Both the position numbers and the translations under genes were made by a program. The notes beneath the pieces were generated by a model. That model was not told the DNA's origin and did not search any database. It saw only the letters and a list, made by a program, of their open reading frames with translations. Shown here one piece after another: positions 1 through 6,589 of a DNA stretch of 11,601 nt (position 1 is the first letter of the stretch; every line of letters starts with the position of its first letter). This stretch comes from JAYVIQ01 sp043770215 (GTDB lineage Bacteria > Bacteroidota > Bacteroidia > Cytophagales > JAAEPT01): the NCBI GenBank assembly GCA_043770215.1, contig JAYVIQ010000040.1, forward strand, positions 1 through 11,601, written 5' to 3'.

Positions 1-39
1 TGCCGTGTAGCCTTTAACTTTAAGTACTGATCTTGCCAT
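1..39 (-). CDS. N-terminus of an unidentified protein (partial, runs off the window)
   Basis: On the minus strand an ATG at 39 opens a frame that stays open to the window edge and reads MARSVLKVKGYTA. A purine-rich stretch lies just before the start, and a perfect Bacteroidota -7 box (TATCTTTG, 62-55) sits about 16 bases upstream, where a short leader would place it. That promoter is the main reason to believe the start. Thirteen residues are too few to name a family, and no signal peptide is visible in them. An ATG five bases further upstream (position 44) is in another frame and stops after seven codons, so it was not chosen. Confidence 0.4.
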   Translation of the reverse strand, partial: MARSVLKVKGYTA

Positions 40-54
40 ACATTCTTTTTATGA

Positions 55-62
55 CAAAGATA
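55..62 (-). promoter_or_regulatory. Bacteroidota -7 box for the partial gene at the window start
   Basis: The minus strand reads TATCTTTG, a perfect match to the TAnnTTTG -7 consensus of the Bacteroidota primary sigma factor. It is followed by a start codon at 39, giving a leader of roughly ten bases. I see no convincing TTG -33 element at the usual 19-21 bp spacing, so the call rests on the -7 box alone. Confidence 0.45.
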
Positions 63-92
63 ATGTATTATTGTGTAATTAAAAATTAAACT

Positions 93-116
93 TTATGTAA
101 AAATAAAAGTACATAA
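93..116 (-). terminator. Probable terminator of the interrupted lipoprotein gene
   Basis: On the minus strand TTATGTA (116-110) and TACATAA (99-93) form a perfect 7-bp stem with a 10-base T-rich loop. The hairpin begins 6 bases past the TAA stop at 123-125 and is followed by a T-rich run. The stem is AT-only apart from one G-C pair, so strength is doubtful, but position and order fit an intrinsic terminator. Confidence 0.45.
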
Positions 117-122
117 GTAATT

Positions 123-1007
123 TTAAAACCCACCATATCTAGAAAATGTGTAAGGACTAGCAACATTATCACTTTGCTCTACTGTTCTAGCCTCAATAAA
201 ATATTTTTCTAATCTCTCACTTCCACTGTACGCAGAAAAAGTAGAGTTTCCATAACTTGTACCTGTGTAATTACCTGCATAAGAAGGGAAAACTTCACCA
301 GAACATAGTTTTTGATACTTAAAAGAATATTCTACTCTTAAATTTCCAGATGTATAACTCCAAATGCCTAATCTTTTCTTCTGTTTTGATGGGTTTGCGC
401 ATAATTCAAAATATATACCGTAACGTCTATAGTGCGTTTGAATTCTTACTCGAAGATTTTTACCATAGGTTTGATCTCTATCTCCATCATCGGGACCCGC
501 TCCATCTCCACTACAACTTACTCTTGTTGCTGATGGTTTAGAATTAGATTTCAACATAGAAAGCACTTGATCTTCTGTACTATACACCAAAATATTTTTG
601 TTATCTAGATTAGAGTTTGCCAAATCAGTGTATTGGTCTAAATATTTTTTATCTAAAACCAGTACTTGCTCTTTCTCGGCATCTACTTTTATTAGCCATT
701 TGTCTATTTGTACCACATGGTCATCATTTAAAATTTTCTGCAAAAACTCTGGGTATAAAGTATCTTCTAAAGCAGAATCTACAGTAGCTTCATTAAATGT
801 ACTAAAACGTGCTGCCACTTCGCTTGCTTTTTTGCCTGTAGTTTTAGGGTCTTCGAACAAGTTCTCGTACTCTTCTATAGATTCAAATACTACACGGTTT
901 ACATCTACTTTTTGCAAAGGTGCTGCTACATTTTATTCTTTGGTACAAGACACCAAAGATACTAGGCTTAGACCAATAATGGTCATGGAAATAAATTGTT
1001 TTTTCAT
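123..1007 (-). pseudogene. Unknown lipoprotein gene interrupted by one in-frame TAA
   Basis: Read from ATG 1007, the frame gives a textbook lipoprotein signal (hydrophobic run, then lipobox LVSC with Cys21) followed by T-K-E and a TAA stop at codon 25 (935-933). The same frame then continues without another stop for 269 codons to TAA at 125-123. The downstream part has clear protein character: an acidic, helix-prone half (about residues 35-150), then a Cys-bearing, Gly/Tyr/Ser-rich half with motifs such as CSGDG and YGIYFELC. I do not recognise the family; it looks like a secreted Bacteroidota lipoprotein. A TTG at 917 could restart translation but would give a protein without an export signal. 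A good promoter and a terminator flank the gene. The simplest reading is a recent single-base nonsense change (for example from GAA, CAA or AAA) or a sequencing error. Other genes here end in TAA, TAG or TGA, so recoding of TAA is unlikely. Confidence 0.75.
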
Positions 1008-1049
1008 TACTTTTTATTGAAGTTTAGGTTAACTGATTATTTTATTCGA

Positions 1050-1081
1050 CAAAGGTAAGCAATATTTTTATATATGACAAA
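1050..1081 (-). promoter_or_regulatory. Promoter of the interrupted lipoprotein gene
   Basis: On the minus strand TTTG (1081-1078) and TACCTTTG (1057-1050) are separated by 20 bases, matching the Bacteroidota -33/-7 consensus in both sequence and spacing. The -7 box ends 42 bases before the ATG at 1007. The -33 element lies inside the palindrome centred at 1081/1082, so a protein bound there would be expected to block this promoter. Confidence 0.65.
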
Positions 1082-1099
1082 TTTGTCGTAAATATAAAT
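1064..1099. promoter_or_regulatory. Palindrome between divergent genes, candidate operator of the XRE regulator
   Basis: The core GACAAATTTGTC (1076-1087) is a perfect 12-bp palindrome. Outside it most mirrored positions still pair (1073-1074 with 1089-1090, 1069-1071 with 1092-1094, 1064-1067 with 1096-1099), giving an imperfect dyad of about 36 bp. It sits between a small HTH regulator gene and the divergent lipoprotein gene and covers the lipoprotein -33 box. A further GACAAA half-site lies at 1048-1053. Dyads in this place and of this size are typical Cro/CI-family operators; binding by the neighbouring regulator is inference. Confidence 0.5.
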
Positions 1100-1123
1100 C
1101 TAAGCTTTTCTCACTTTTATTTT

Positions 1124-1483
1124 GTGAAAAAAGAGTATCTAGCTCAAATTAAAACTATAGGTTTAAGAGTAAAAGAGCTTAGAATTACTAAGAACATGAC
1201 TCAGCAAAATCTTGCTGGATACTGCGATGTGGACATTAGAACTATACAAAGAATAGAAAAAGGCGAGCATGCTTTTGCTATAGAAACATTATTTTCTTTG
1301 GCAGATGCTCTACAAATAGAACCTCAAAAACTGTTAGAAATTTATAAAAGAAAGGTTGATTATTTAGTACAGCCCTTAGATAAAATCCTTATCTATCTAT
1401 ATACTTTAGCGCCTTCGGTGCAATTTTGGCAAATGTCTATTTTATTTCTATTTTTTAATACTTTTATACGGAATCTAGTATAA
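1124..1483 (+). CDS. Small XRE/Cro-CI family transcriptional regulator
   Basis: A 119-residue DNA-binding protein. Residues 14-70 form a standard HTH_3 domain: the first helix holds RVKELR, helix two QQNLAGYC, the recognition helix IRTIQRIEKGE (39-48), followed by the family's ETLFSLADAL segment. The start is a GTG, with no ATG before codon 25; starting there would remove the first helix, so GTG is preferred although no ribosome-binding site is visible. Residues 75-119 are unlike the usual short tail and end in a hydrophobic stretch (about 104-115) that might be a membrane-anchoring segment. An intrinsic terminator overlaps the stop codon, which supports this end point. It diverges from the lipoprotein gene and very likely controls it and itself through the palindrome at 1076-1087. 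The HTH assignment is secure; target and tail function are inference. Confidence 0.85.
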   Translation: MKKEYLAQIKTIGLRVKELRITKNMTQQNLAGYCDVDIRTIQRIEKGEHAFAIETLFSLADALQIEPQKLLEIYKRKVDYLVQPLDKILIYLYTLAPSVQFWQMSILFLFFNTFIRNLV

Positions 1484-1493
1484 GATTCTTTTT
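1471..1493 (+). terminator. Intrinsic terminator overlapping the XRE gene stop
   Basis: GAATCT (1471-1476) and AGATTC (1483-1488) form a perfect 6-bp stem with a six-base loop, followed directly by five T residues. The TAA stop (1481-1483) lies in the loop and the first base of the 3' arm. The T-run follows only on the plus strand, so it serves the regulator gene. Confidence 0.55.
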
Positions 1494-1891
1494 CATTTTG
1501 TTGCATGTACTTTAGAATCTATATCTTAAATGGTTACTATCTATACGTTGGTGTTTTGCTCTTCCAATGTGAAACTATGGCATAGATTAAAATCATAAAA
1601 TAGATGTTTATTTTACCTTGCCTGTAATTCAATTGAAAAGTTTATAGACCCTAGTGTTCGGAAAAAATTCTACCATATACCTGGGTTTTAATACTCTAAC
1701 AAAAAAATCTTTTGTGATTGGCAGAATTAAAATCATGCGTTTTTTTATGCTATTATTCACCTTTAGATATTGAATCTGAAAGTTACTGGTGTTTAGAAAC
1801 CTATGGAATAGCAAACGAAAAAACGTGCATCTAGCAGAAAATAAATGTATAGCAAAAAACAAAAATTAGGCTTCCTAGCAACCTTATCATA
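1484..1891. other. Intergenic stretch without a supported gene
   Basis: This 408-bp AT-rich region lies between the convergent regulator and hom genes. The longest open frame is 77 codons on the minus strand (1862-1629). It needs a TTG start, is dominated by Phe, Leu, Ile and Arg, and shows no family motif, so I do not call it. A 10-bp palindrome (TTCAATTGAA, 1628-1637) and the weak hom terminator are the only structures I noted. Confidence 0.5.
1861..1877 (-). terminator. Weak terminator candidate after hom
   Basis: On the minus strand TAGG-AAG-CCTA is followed by ATTTTTGTTTTTT, starting 14 bases after the hom stop. The four-pair stem is short, but the T-tract and position fit the end of a metX-hom transcript. 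Confidence 0.3.
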
Positions 1892-3076
1892 TTACAAAAT
1901 AGCAATAAAAATATCTGCAGAATTGAGCTTATCTCCCGCAGCCAGTAAACTTTCTAAGCTAATTTCTGCTATTAAGTAATTGTATTCTTTAGAAGTGTAT
2001 TTTGCTTTTATTTTATCGAATTTAAAATGCTGTAAGTTTCCTTCGCTATAGTAACGAAAATAAACTTCTAGTACTTTTTCATTGCTTTGCACAGGATTAT
2101 TTTCTCTTTTATACTTTTTAAATCCGTACTTATAATCATACAATCTCGCAGAAATATCAGACACAACTGCAGACCCTGTAGGGTAACTGCCTGCTCCTTT
2201 TCCTTGAAAATATTGTTTAGAGGTATAATCTCCTTCTAAAACCACACAATTATCTTCGTTACGGACATGAAAATAAAACTGATTTACCGCTACCAACTTG
2301 GGCATTACGTACACATAGATTTCGTTGTCTTTGTTTTTTTCTGCTACAGCTATGTGTCTAAACTTAGATCTGCGTTGTCTTGCAAACTCTATGTCATGCG
2401 AAGCAATATTTTGTATACCGTGTGTAACAACTTTTTTAAGATCTAGTATTACTCCATAGGCATGCACCACGGCTATAACCATCTTATACAAAGCATCCAA
2501 ACCTATAAGGTCTAATGTAGGGTCTGTTTCTGCAAAACCAAGGTCTTGGGCTTGTTTAAGTGCAATGTCATAATCATTGTTATGCTCAAAAATTCTAGAC
2601 AAAATATAATTGGTAGATCCATTAAAAATACCTTCTATATTGGTCAAAAGATCATTGTCATAATACTCTTCTAAATTTCTAATGATTGGTATACTGCCAC
2701 AACTTGCTGCTTCATAAAGCAAAGCTGTACCCGTTTCTTCTTGTAAAGCAATTAACTCAGCCAAATTTTCGGCTAGCATTTTTTTATTGGCAGTAACAAC
2801 ACTTTTGCCATTTCTCATAGCTTGGCATACAATCTCAAAGGCTGCTTTAGGATCATTTATTGCTTCAACAATCAGGTTTATTTCCGGATCGTTAAGCAAA
2901 TCATATTTGTCAAATGTAAAATTGCTTATGTCTATGTCTCTGGGTTTATCAGGGTTTTTTGCGCATATTTTTTTTACATGTGCTTGCAATCCTGAAATAG
3001 AATTTAAAATGTCATACACGCCATTACCTACTACTCCGTAGCCAAACATGCCAATGGTTATTTCTTTTTTGTTCAT
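1892..3076 (-). CDS. hom: Homoserine dehydrogenase lacking a recognisable ACT domain
   Basis: Reduces L-aspartate 4-semialdehyde to L-homoserine with NAD(P)H in the cytoplasm, the branch step toward methionine and threonine. The N-terminal Rossmann domain has GYGVVG (12-17), then TANKK (95-99), YEAA (121-124) and the substrate-loop motif FNGSTNYIL (151-159). The catalytic domain has FAETDPTLD (181-189) with Asp194 and Lys198 in the position of the family's catalytic pair, and GKGAGSYPTGSAV (292-304). At 394 residues it is shorter than typical bacterial enzymes of about 430. Residues 330-394 do not show a recognisable ACT regulatory domain, so allosteric feedback may be absent or different. 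The ATG overlaps the metX TGA by four bases (ATGA), indicating translational coupling. The pairing suggests the homoserine made here goes mainly into O-acetylhomoserine. Identification is secure; the pathway bias and lack of feedback are inference. Confidence 0.95.
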   Translation of the reverse strand: MNKKEITIGMFGYGVVGNGVYDILNSISGLQAHVKKICAKNPDKPRDIDISNFTFDKYDLLNDPEINLIVEAINDPKAAFEIVCQAMRNGKSVVTANKKMLAENLAELIALQEETGTALLYEAASCGSIPIIRNLEEYYDNDLLTNIEGIFNGSTNYILSRIFEHNNDYDIALKQAQDLGFAETDPTLDLIGLDALYKMVIAVVHAYGVILDLKKVVTHGIQNIASHDIEFARQRRSKFRHIAVAEKNKDNEIYVYVMPKLVAVNQFYFHVRNEDNCVVLEGDYTSKQYFQGKGAGSYPTGSAVVSDISARLYDYKYGFKKYKRENNPVQSNEKVLEVYFRYYSEGNLQHFKFDKIKAKYTSKEYNYLIAEISLESLLAAGDKLNSADIFIAIL

Positions 3077-4104
3077 ATTGCTACCTGATGTTTGCCGTAA
3101 AATTTCTTTACTATCTCTGTTATTGCTTTGGACTCTATTAAAAAGCCATCATGTCCATAAAATGAATCTATCTCTGCATATTCTGCACCTTCTATTCTTT
3201 CAGCTAAAGAAATTTGTTCTTCTACCGGGAACAGCATATCTGAACTTATACCTATAACTATAGTATTTGATTTAATTTCTTGTAATGCACTTTCTAAAGA
3301 ACCTCTACCTCTACCCACATGGTGGGCATCCATAGCTTTGCTCATAAAGTAATACGCATGGGTATTAAATCTACTAACCAATTTCTCGCCTTGATAAACT
3401 TGGTAGGTTTGGGCTCTGTAATGATCTATTTTTTCTATATCTGTTTCTGACTGTGTCTGTTGGTAGGCTTGGTAATTTCTATAGCTTAGTAAAGCAACCG
3501 CTCTTGCCGCTCTTAATCCATTTTTGCCAGCTTTTGCATGATCTTCGTACCATGTGGTATCAGATTCTATACACATTCTTTGGGTTTCATTTAGTGCAAC
3601 ACACCAAGGAGATGCATTAGAACAAGTAGCCAAAAGCACTAAATTCTGAAATACTTCTGGCTGTAAAATTGCCCACTCAAGCGCCACCATGCCACCCATA
3701 GAGCCACCAACTAGTGTGTGAATTTTTTCTATCCCTAACTCTTTGCGTAATTCATCTACCGTGCGTGCAGAGTCTCTAGTAGTGTATTGAGGGAAATCTC
3801 TAAGGTAAAGTTTCTGTGTAATAGGATTGGTAGATAATGGAGAGGTAGATCCATAACATGAGCCATACATATTGTGGCAAATGATAAAAAAATTAGTTGG
3901 GTCATACAACTTTCCTACGCCTACTATTCCATCCCACCACTCTACTGCGTCTGAATTGGCTGTAAGGGCATGACAAATCCATATAACATTGTTTTTGTTT
4001 GGGTTTAATGTGCCCCATGTATGATAAAATAGTTCATATCTAGGGATTTTCTCGCCACTTTCTAGCTCAAAAGGAATTTTATGTTTGTATGTATATTGAT
4101 CCAA
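3073..4104 (-). CDS. metX: Homoserine O-acetyltransferase
   Basis: Transfers an acetyl group from acetyl-CoA to the hydroxyl of L-homoserine, giving O-acetylhomoserine for direct sulfhydrylation in methionine synthesis. It is an alpha/beta-hydrolase fold enzyme of 343 residues, slightly short for the family. Visible motifs are CHALTANSD (44-52), the nucleophile elbow GGSMGGM with Ser135, the substrate-binding SRFNTHAYY segment around Arg245, and Asp289 (ISSDMLFP) with His318 (YGHDGF) completing the triad. The family also contains succinyltransferases, so acetyl specificity is assumed from the usual Bacteroidota pathway. There is no ATG at the front: the frame opens at TTG 4104, with an in-frame TAA eleven codons further up, so TTG is the most likely start. 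It is translationally coupled to hom, which follows with a four-base overlap. The O-acetylhomoserine sulfhydrylase that often accompanies this pair is not in the window. I recognise no SAM riboswitch in the 93 bp upstream. Confidence 0.93.
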   Translation of the reverse strand: MDQYTYKHKIPFELESGEKIPRYELFYHTWGTLNPNKNNVIWICHALTANSDAVEWWDGIVGVGKLYDPTNFFIICHNMYGSCYGSTSPLSTNPITQKLYLRDFPQYTTRDSARTVDELRKELGIEKIHTLVGGSMGGMVALEWAILQPEVFQNLVLLATCSNASPWCVALNETQRMCIESDTTWYEDHAKAGKNGLRAARAVALLSYRNYQAYQQTQSETDIEKIDHYRAQTYQVYQGEKLVSRFNTHAYYFMSKAMDAHHVGRGRGSLESALQEIKSNTIVIGISSDMLFPVEEQISLAERIEGAEYAEIDSFYGHDGFLIESKAITEIVKKFYGKHQVAI

Positions 4105-4197
4105 ATTCTTAGCTGCTATATATTTAAATGCAAGTTACAGAATTTTTTAAACTGATTTGAGTAAAAACTTTATTGAGGCTTACCTAACAAATATTTT

Positions 4198-4746
4198 TTA
4201 GTTATTAAAAACTTGAGCTGTTACAGAAAATGTCATATCCGCCCTTAAAACTATTTCTTTAGTTGTAATTTCATCTGTTTTGGTTTCTATTTTTATAGAG
4301 TATTTATTATTTTTTAAGTGGTTTACAATATTTGCCCCTGTGGTTTCTAGGGTCAAAAATTTACCTAATCCTGAAGGAATATTTTCTTTGCTAGCAATAA
4401 GTTCGTCTGATAAACCAGCAGAAGAAATATAAATTTTTACTGCGTTTAAAAAATTAAAATTTGCCTCTTCAGGTGATTCTATATTTAAGTTAAACGTGCT
4501 GATTTTAAGGGTTTTTACATTATCTAAACTAAGACCATTTTTTTTAAGTTCTGTGTCTGCATTTGAACTTATTTCTGGTGTTGGTATCACAACAGGAACG
4601 TTTGAAACTATAGGCACAGGTGGAATAGTTATCTTTGTACTCTCAGCATAGTTAAAAGTTAGCAGCTTGTCTAAAGCTTTTTTACAAGAAAAATGTATAA
4701 CTAAAGCAAAAATTAAAAAAGCGGAGTAACCTATGTTTTTTTTCAT
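4198..4746 (-). CDS. Unknown lipoprotein, probably beta-rich
   Basis: A 182-residue protein with a clear lipoprotein signal: charged start MKKN, hydrophobic core, and Cys21 in HFSC followed by two lysines. The mature part begins with a short helix-prone stretch, a proline- and valine-rich linker (about 40-60), then alternating polar and hydrophobic segments typical of a beta sandwich (about 70-182), with no cysteine after Cys21. I do not recognise the family and see no catalytic motif. The absence of an acidic +2 residue does not exclude surface exposure. It lies 93 bp upstream of metX on the same strand, with no clear terminator between them, so co-transcription is possible; a link to methionine metabolism is not implied by the sequence. 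No good TAnnTTTG promoter was found in the 215-bp spacer (4747-4961) shared with the divergent flavoprotein gene, and I saw no other gene there. Confidence 0.8.
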   Translation of the reverse strand: MKKNIGYSAFLIFALVIHFSCKKALDKLLTFNYAESTKITIPPVPIVSNVPVVIPTPEISSNADTELKKNGLSLDNVKTLKISTFNLNIESPEEANFNFLNAVKIYISSAGLSDELIASKENIPSGLGKFLTLETTGANIVNHLKNNKYSIKIETKTDEITTKEIVLRADMTFSVTAQVFNN

Positions 4747-4961
4747 TCCATTAAGTTATATATTAAACGATACTTTTTTCATAATATAAACTTTCTTTTT
4801 TTAACCATCTTCAAGTAATTTAGGCTTAAAGAAGAAATTTAAATGCGGTCTGTTTTGCCTTTTTCAATGTTCATTTATTTATTTAACAATTATATGGGAC
4901 TATAATTTCACTCTAAGGATTCTATTTTTTATATTGAGGGCTAAAGTAAGAAAGCAGCATC

Positions 4962-6446
4962 ATGGAAAAATTTGACGTGTGTATTATAGGGGCTGGGCCA
5001 GCAGGATATGCTGCTGCAATGAGGGCGCTAGACCTTGGGATGAAGATTCTTTTGGTAGAAAAAAACAGAGTAGGGGGTGCAGGCTTGTATGATGGTGCTT
5101 TAAGTTCTAAAACCCTATGGGAACTATCTAAAGACGTACATATGGCAAGAAAAAGGGTAAACAAATACTCTATTTGCAAAGATTTCATGGTAGACTATGA
5201 TAAAATAAAACTAGAACTACGAGATGCTATTGCAGAACGTAAGTATCAACTAGAAAATCATTTAGACCAACTTAAAAAAGAAGGTTTTACAAATTTTTTG
5301 TTTACAAAGTATGGGAAAGCATCATTCATAAATAAAAATGAAATTTTAATTACTCATGGTACAGAAACAGAAACCATATGGGCAGAACAAACCATAATTG
5401 CTACAGGTAGTAGGCCTAGAAAACTGCCACACATACCTATAGATGAGCGTATTATCTGTACAAGCGACAGCATTCACTCATGGGAGGAATTGCCTAGAAG
5501 TATGGTCATTCTGGGGGCTGGTGTAATTGGCTGCGAATACGCCACAATTTATTCTAACTTTGGCAAAACTAAAGTATACTTAATAGACAAAGCTTCTAGA
5601 ATTCTAAACCATGAAGATAATGATGTAGTTGATATGGTAGAGGATCATTTCGAAAAAAATGGAATCCACATACATAGAAATGCCAACCTTGAGCGCATGG
5701 AAATTAAAGATGGACGTGTAGAATATGAACTTACCTATTTAGACGGCAGACGGGAGATTTTTGTTGTAGACAAAGCCCTAGTTTCTGTGGGTAGAGTACC
5801 AAACATAGAAGGTTTAGAATTACAAAATGCAGGGGTAGAGTTAAATCATAAAATGGCTATCCAAGACTATGATACTCAAACAAATGTAGAAAATATTTGG
5901 GCAATAGGAGACGTTACAGCTGATATTGCTCTTGTAAATGTAGGCGAACTAGAAGGTAGGCATGCCATACATAGAATTGCTAAATTAGCACCTAAACCAC
6001 TAGAATATGATAATGTTTCTTTTATCATGTTTTTAAAACCAGAGGTTGCGGGTGTTGGTTTAAACGAAAAACAATGCAAATCAAAGGGAATTTCATATCA
6101 AGTTGTTGCTATGGATTACTCACGTATACCTAGAGCCATTGCAATGAGAAATCCTTCTGGTTTTTTTAAGATCCTTGTTACTAATGATACTGAAATGAAA
6201 GTACTGGGCATGCGTGCTGTGGGACCACATGCCTCAAGTGCTATACAGGCTGTAGGTTTACTCATTTCACAAAACATGAGTATTGCCGCATTGGCAGAAC
6301 TGGTGCACCCCCATCCTTCTCTTATAGAAGGAATACAAGAATGTTGTAGAATGTTGTTAGGAACATCCATATTCAAACCTCAAGCTTTGGGCTCTGGAAT
6401 AAGATATACTGGATATGTACACGATGAAATTCAACCAATTGTTTAG
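4962..6446 (+). CDS. Cysteine-less dihydrolipoamide dehydrogenase-like flavoprotein
   Basis: A full-length (494 aa) class I pyridine-nucleotide disulfide oxidoreductase fold. The FAD site GAGPAG is at 10-15, the NAD(P) site GAGVIGCE at 185-192 with Asp209 ending the next strand (favours NAD), and the second FAD motif IWAIGDV at 312-318. The dimerisation domain keeps HPHPSLIE, with His451 and Glu456 matching the His-Glu dyad. However, the redox-active segment, normally GGTCLNVGCIPSK, here reads GGAGLYDGALSSK (38-50): both cysteines are gone (Gly41, Ala46) while the flanking Gly, Ser and Lys remain. It therefore cannot work by the usual dithiol mechanism and is unlikely to be a true lipoamide dehydrogenase. 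The related transhydrogenase SthA keeps one of the two. A direct flavin-mediated NAD(P)H:acceptor reaction is a reasonable inference. The ATG at 4962 is supported by the FAD motif following at once. It stands alone on this strand, ending in a long hairpin. Confidence 0.88.
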   Translation: MEKFDVCIIGAGPAGYAAAMRALDLGMKILLVEKNRVGGAGLYDGALSSKTLWELSKDVHMARKRVNKYSICKDFMVDYDKIKLELRDAIAERKYQLENHLDQLKKEGFTNFLFTKYGKASFINKNEILITHGTETETIWAEQTIIATGSRPRKLPHIPIDERIICTSDSIHSWEELPRSMVILGAGVIGCEYATIYSNFGKTKVYLIDKASRILNHEDNDVVDMVEDHFEKNGIHIHRNANLERMEIKDGRVEYELTYLDGRREIFVVDKALVSVGRVPNIEGLELQNAGVELNHKMAIQDYDTQTNVENIWAIGDVTADIALVNVGELEGRHAIHRIAKLAPKPLEYDNVSFIMFLKPEVAGVGLNEKQCKSKGISYQVVAMDYSRIPRAIAMRNPSGFFKILVTNDTEMKVLGMRAVGPHASSAIQAVGLLISQNMSIAALAELVHPHPSLIEGIQECCRMLLGTSIFKPQALGSGIRYTGYVHDEIQPIV

Positions 6447-6476
6447 TATTTAAAGTGCAAACAATTGGCTGAATTT
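6427..6476. terminator. Long hairpin overlapping the end of the flavoprotein gene
   Basis: Arms 6427-6444 and 6459-6476 are inverted repeats matching at 17 of 18 positions, with a 14-base loop. The left arm covers the last five sense codons and the first base of the TAG stop (6444-6446). No clean T-run follows on either strand, so it is not a classic intrinsic terminator, but it lies between convergent genes and could stop or protect both transcripts. A smaller inverted repeat, TCTACC/GGTAGA (6511-6516 and 6531-6536), lies further into the same spacer. Confidence 0.45.
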
Positions 6477-6589
6477 AACACTGCGTTTTAAAGAGCTTTT
6501 TTAGCTTATATCTACCTTATTTTTATGTGTGGTAGAAACAAAACTATAAAGCTACCTTTTGTTTCAAGGTTTACATTAAGAAACGTTTA

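Noticed and set aside
933..935. TAA read as a sense codon (recoding)
   Set aside because: Neighbouring genes terminate at TAA, TAG and TGA at positions consistent with family lengths, so a plain nonsense change or sequence error is simpler.
1393..1506. 37-residue minus-strand frame antisense to the end of the XRE gene (contains CQNC)
   Set aside because: It is short, lacks a promoter, and is probably the charged mirror of the hydrophobic XRE tail. The plus-strand terminator favours the XRE gene as the real one.
1629..1862. 77-codon minus-strand open frame downstream of hom
   Set aside because: It needs a TTG start, has a composition typical of translated AT-rich non-coding DNA (Phe, Ile, Leu, Arg), no ribosome-binding site and no motif.
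4105..4197. SAM-type riboswitch upstream of metX
   Set aside because: The 93-bp spacer shows no conserved riboswitch core or strong stems that I can recognise. A covariance-model search would settle it.
4922..5188. Minus-strand frame opposite the start of the flavoprotein gene, and similar frames opposite hom, metX, the M28/QC-like gene and the receptor
   Set aside because: They are shadows of genes with clear family motifs on the other strand.
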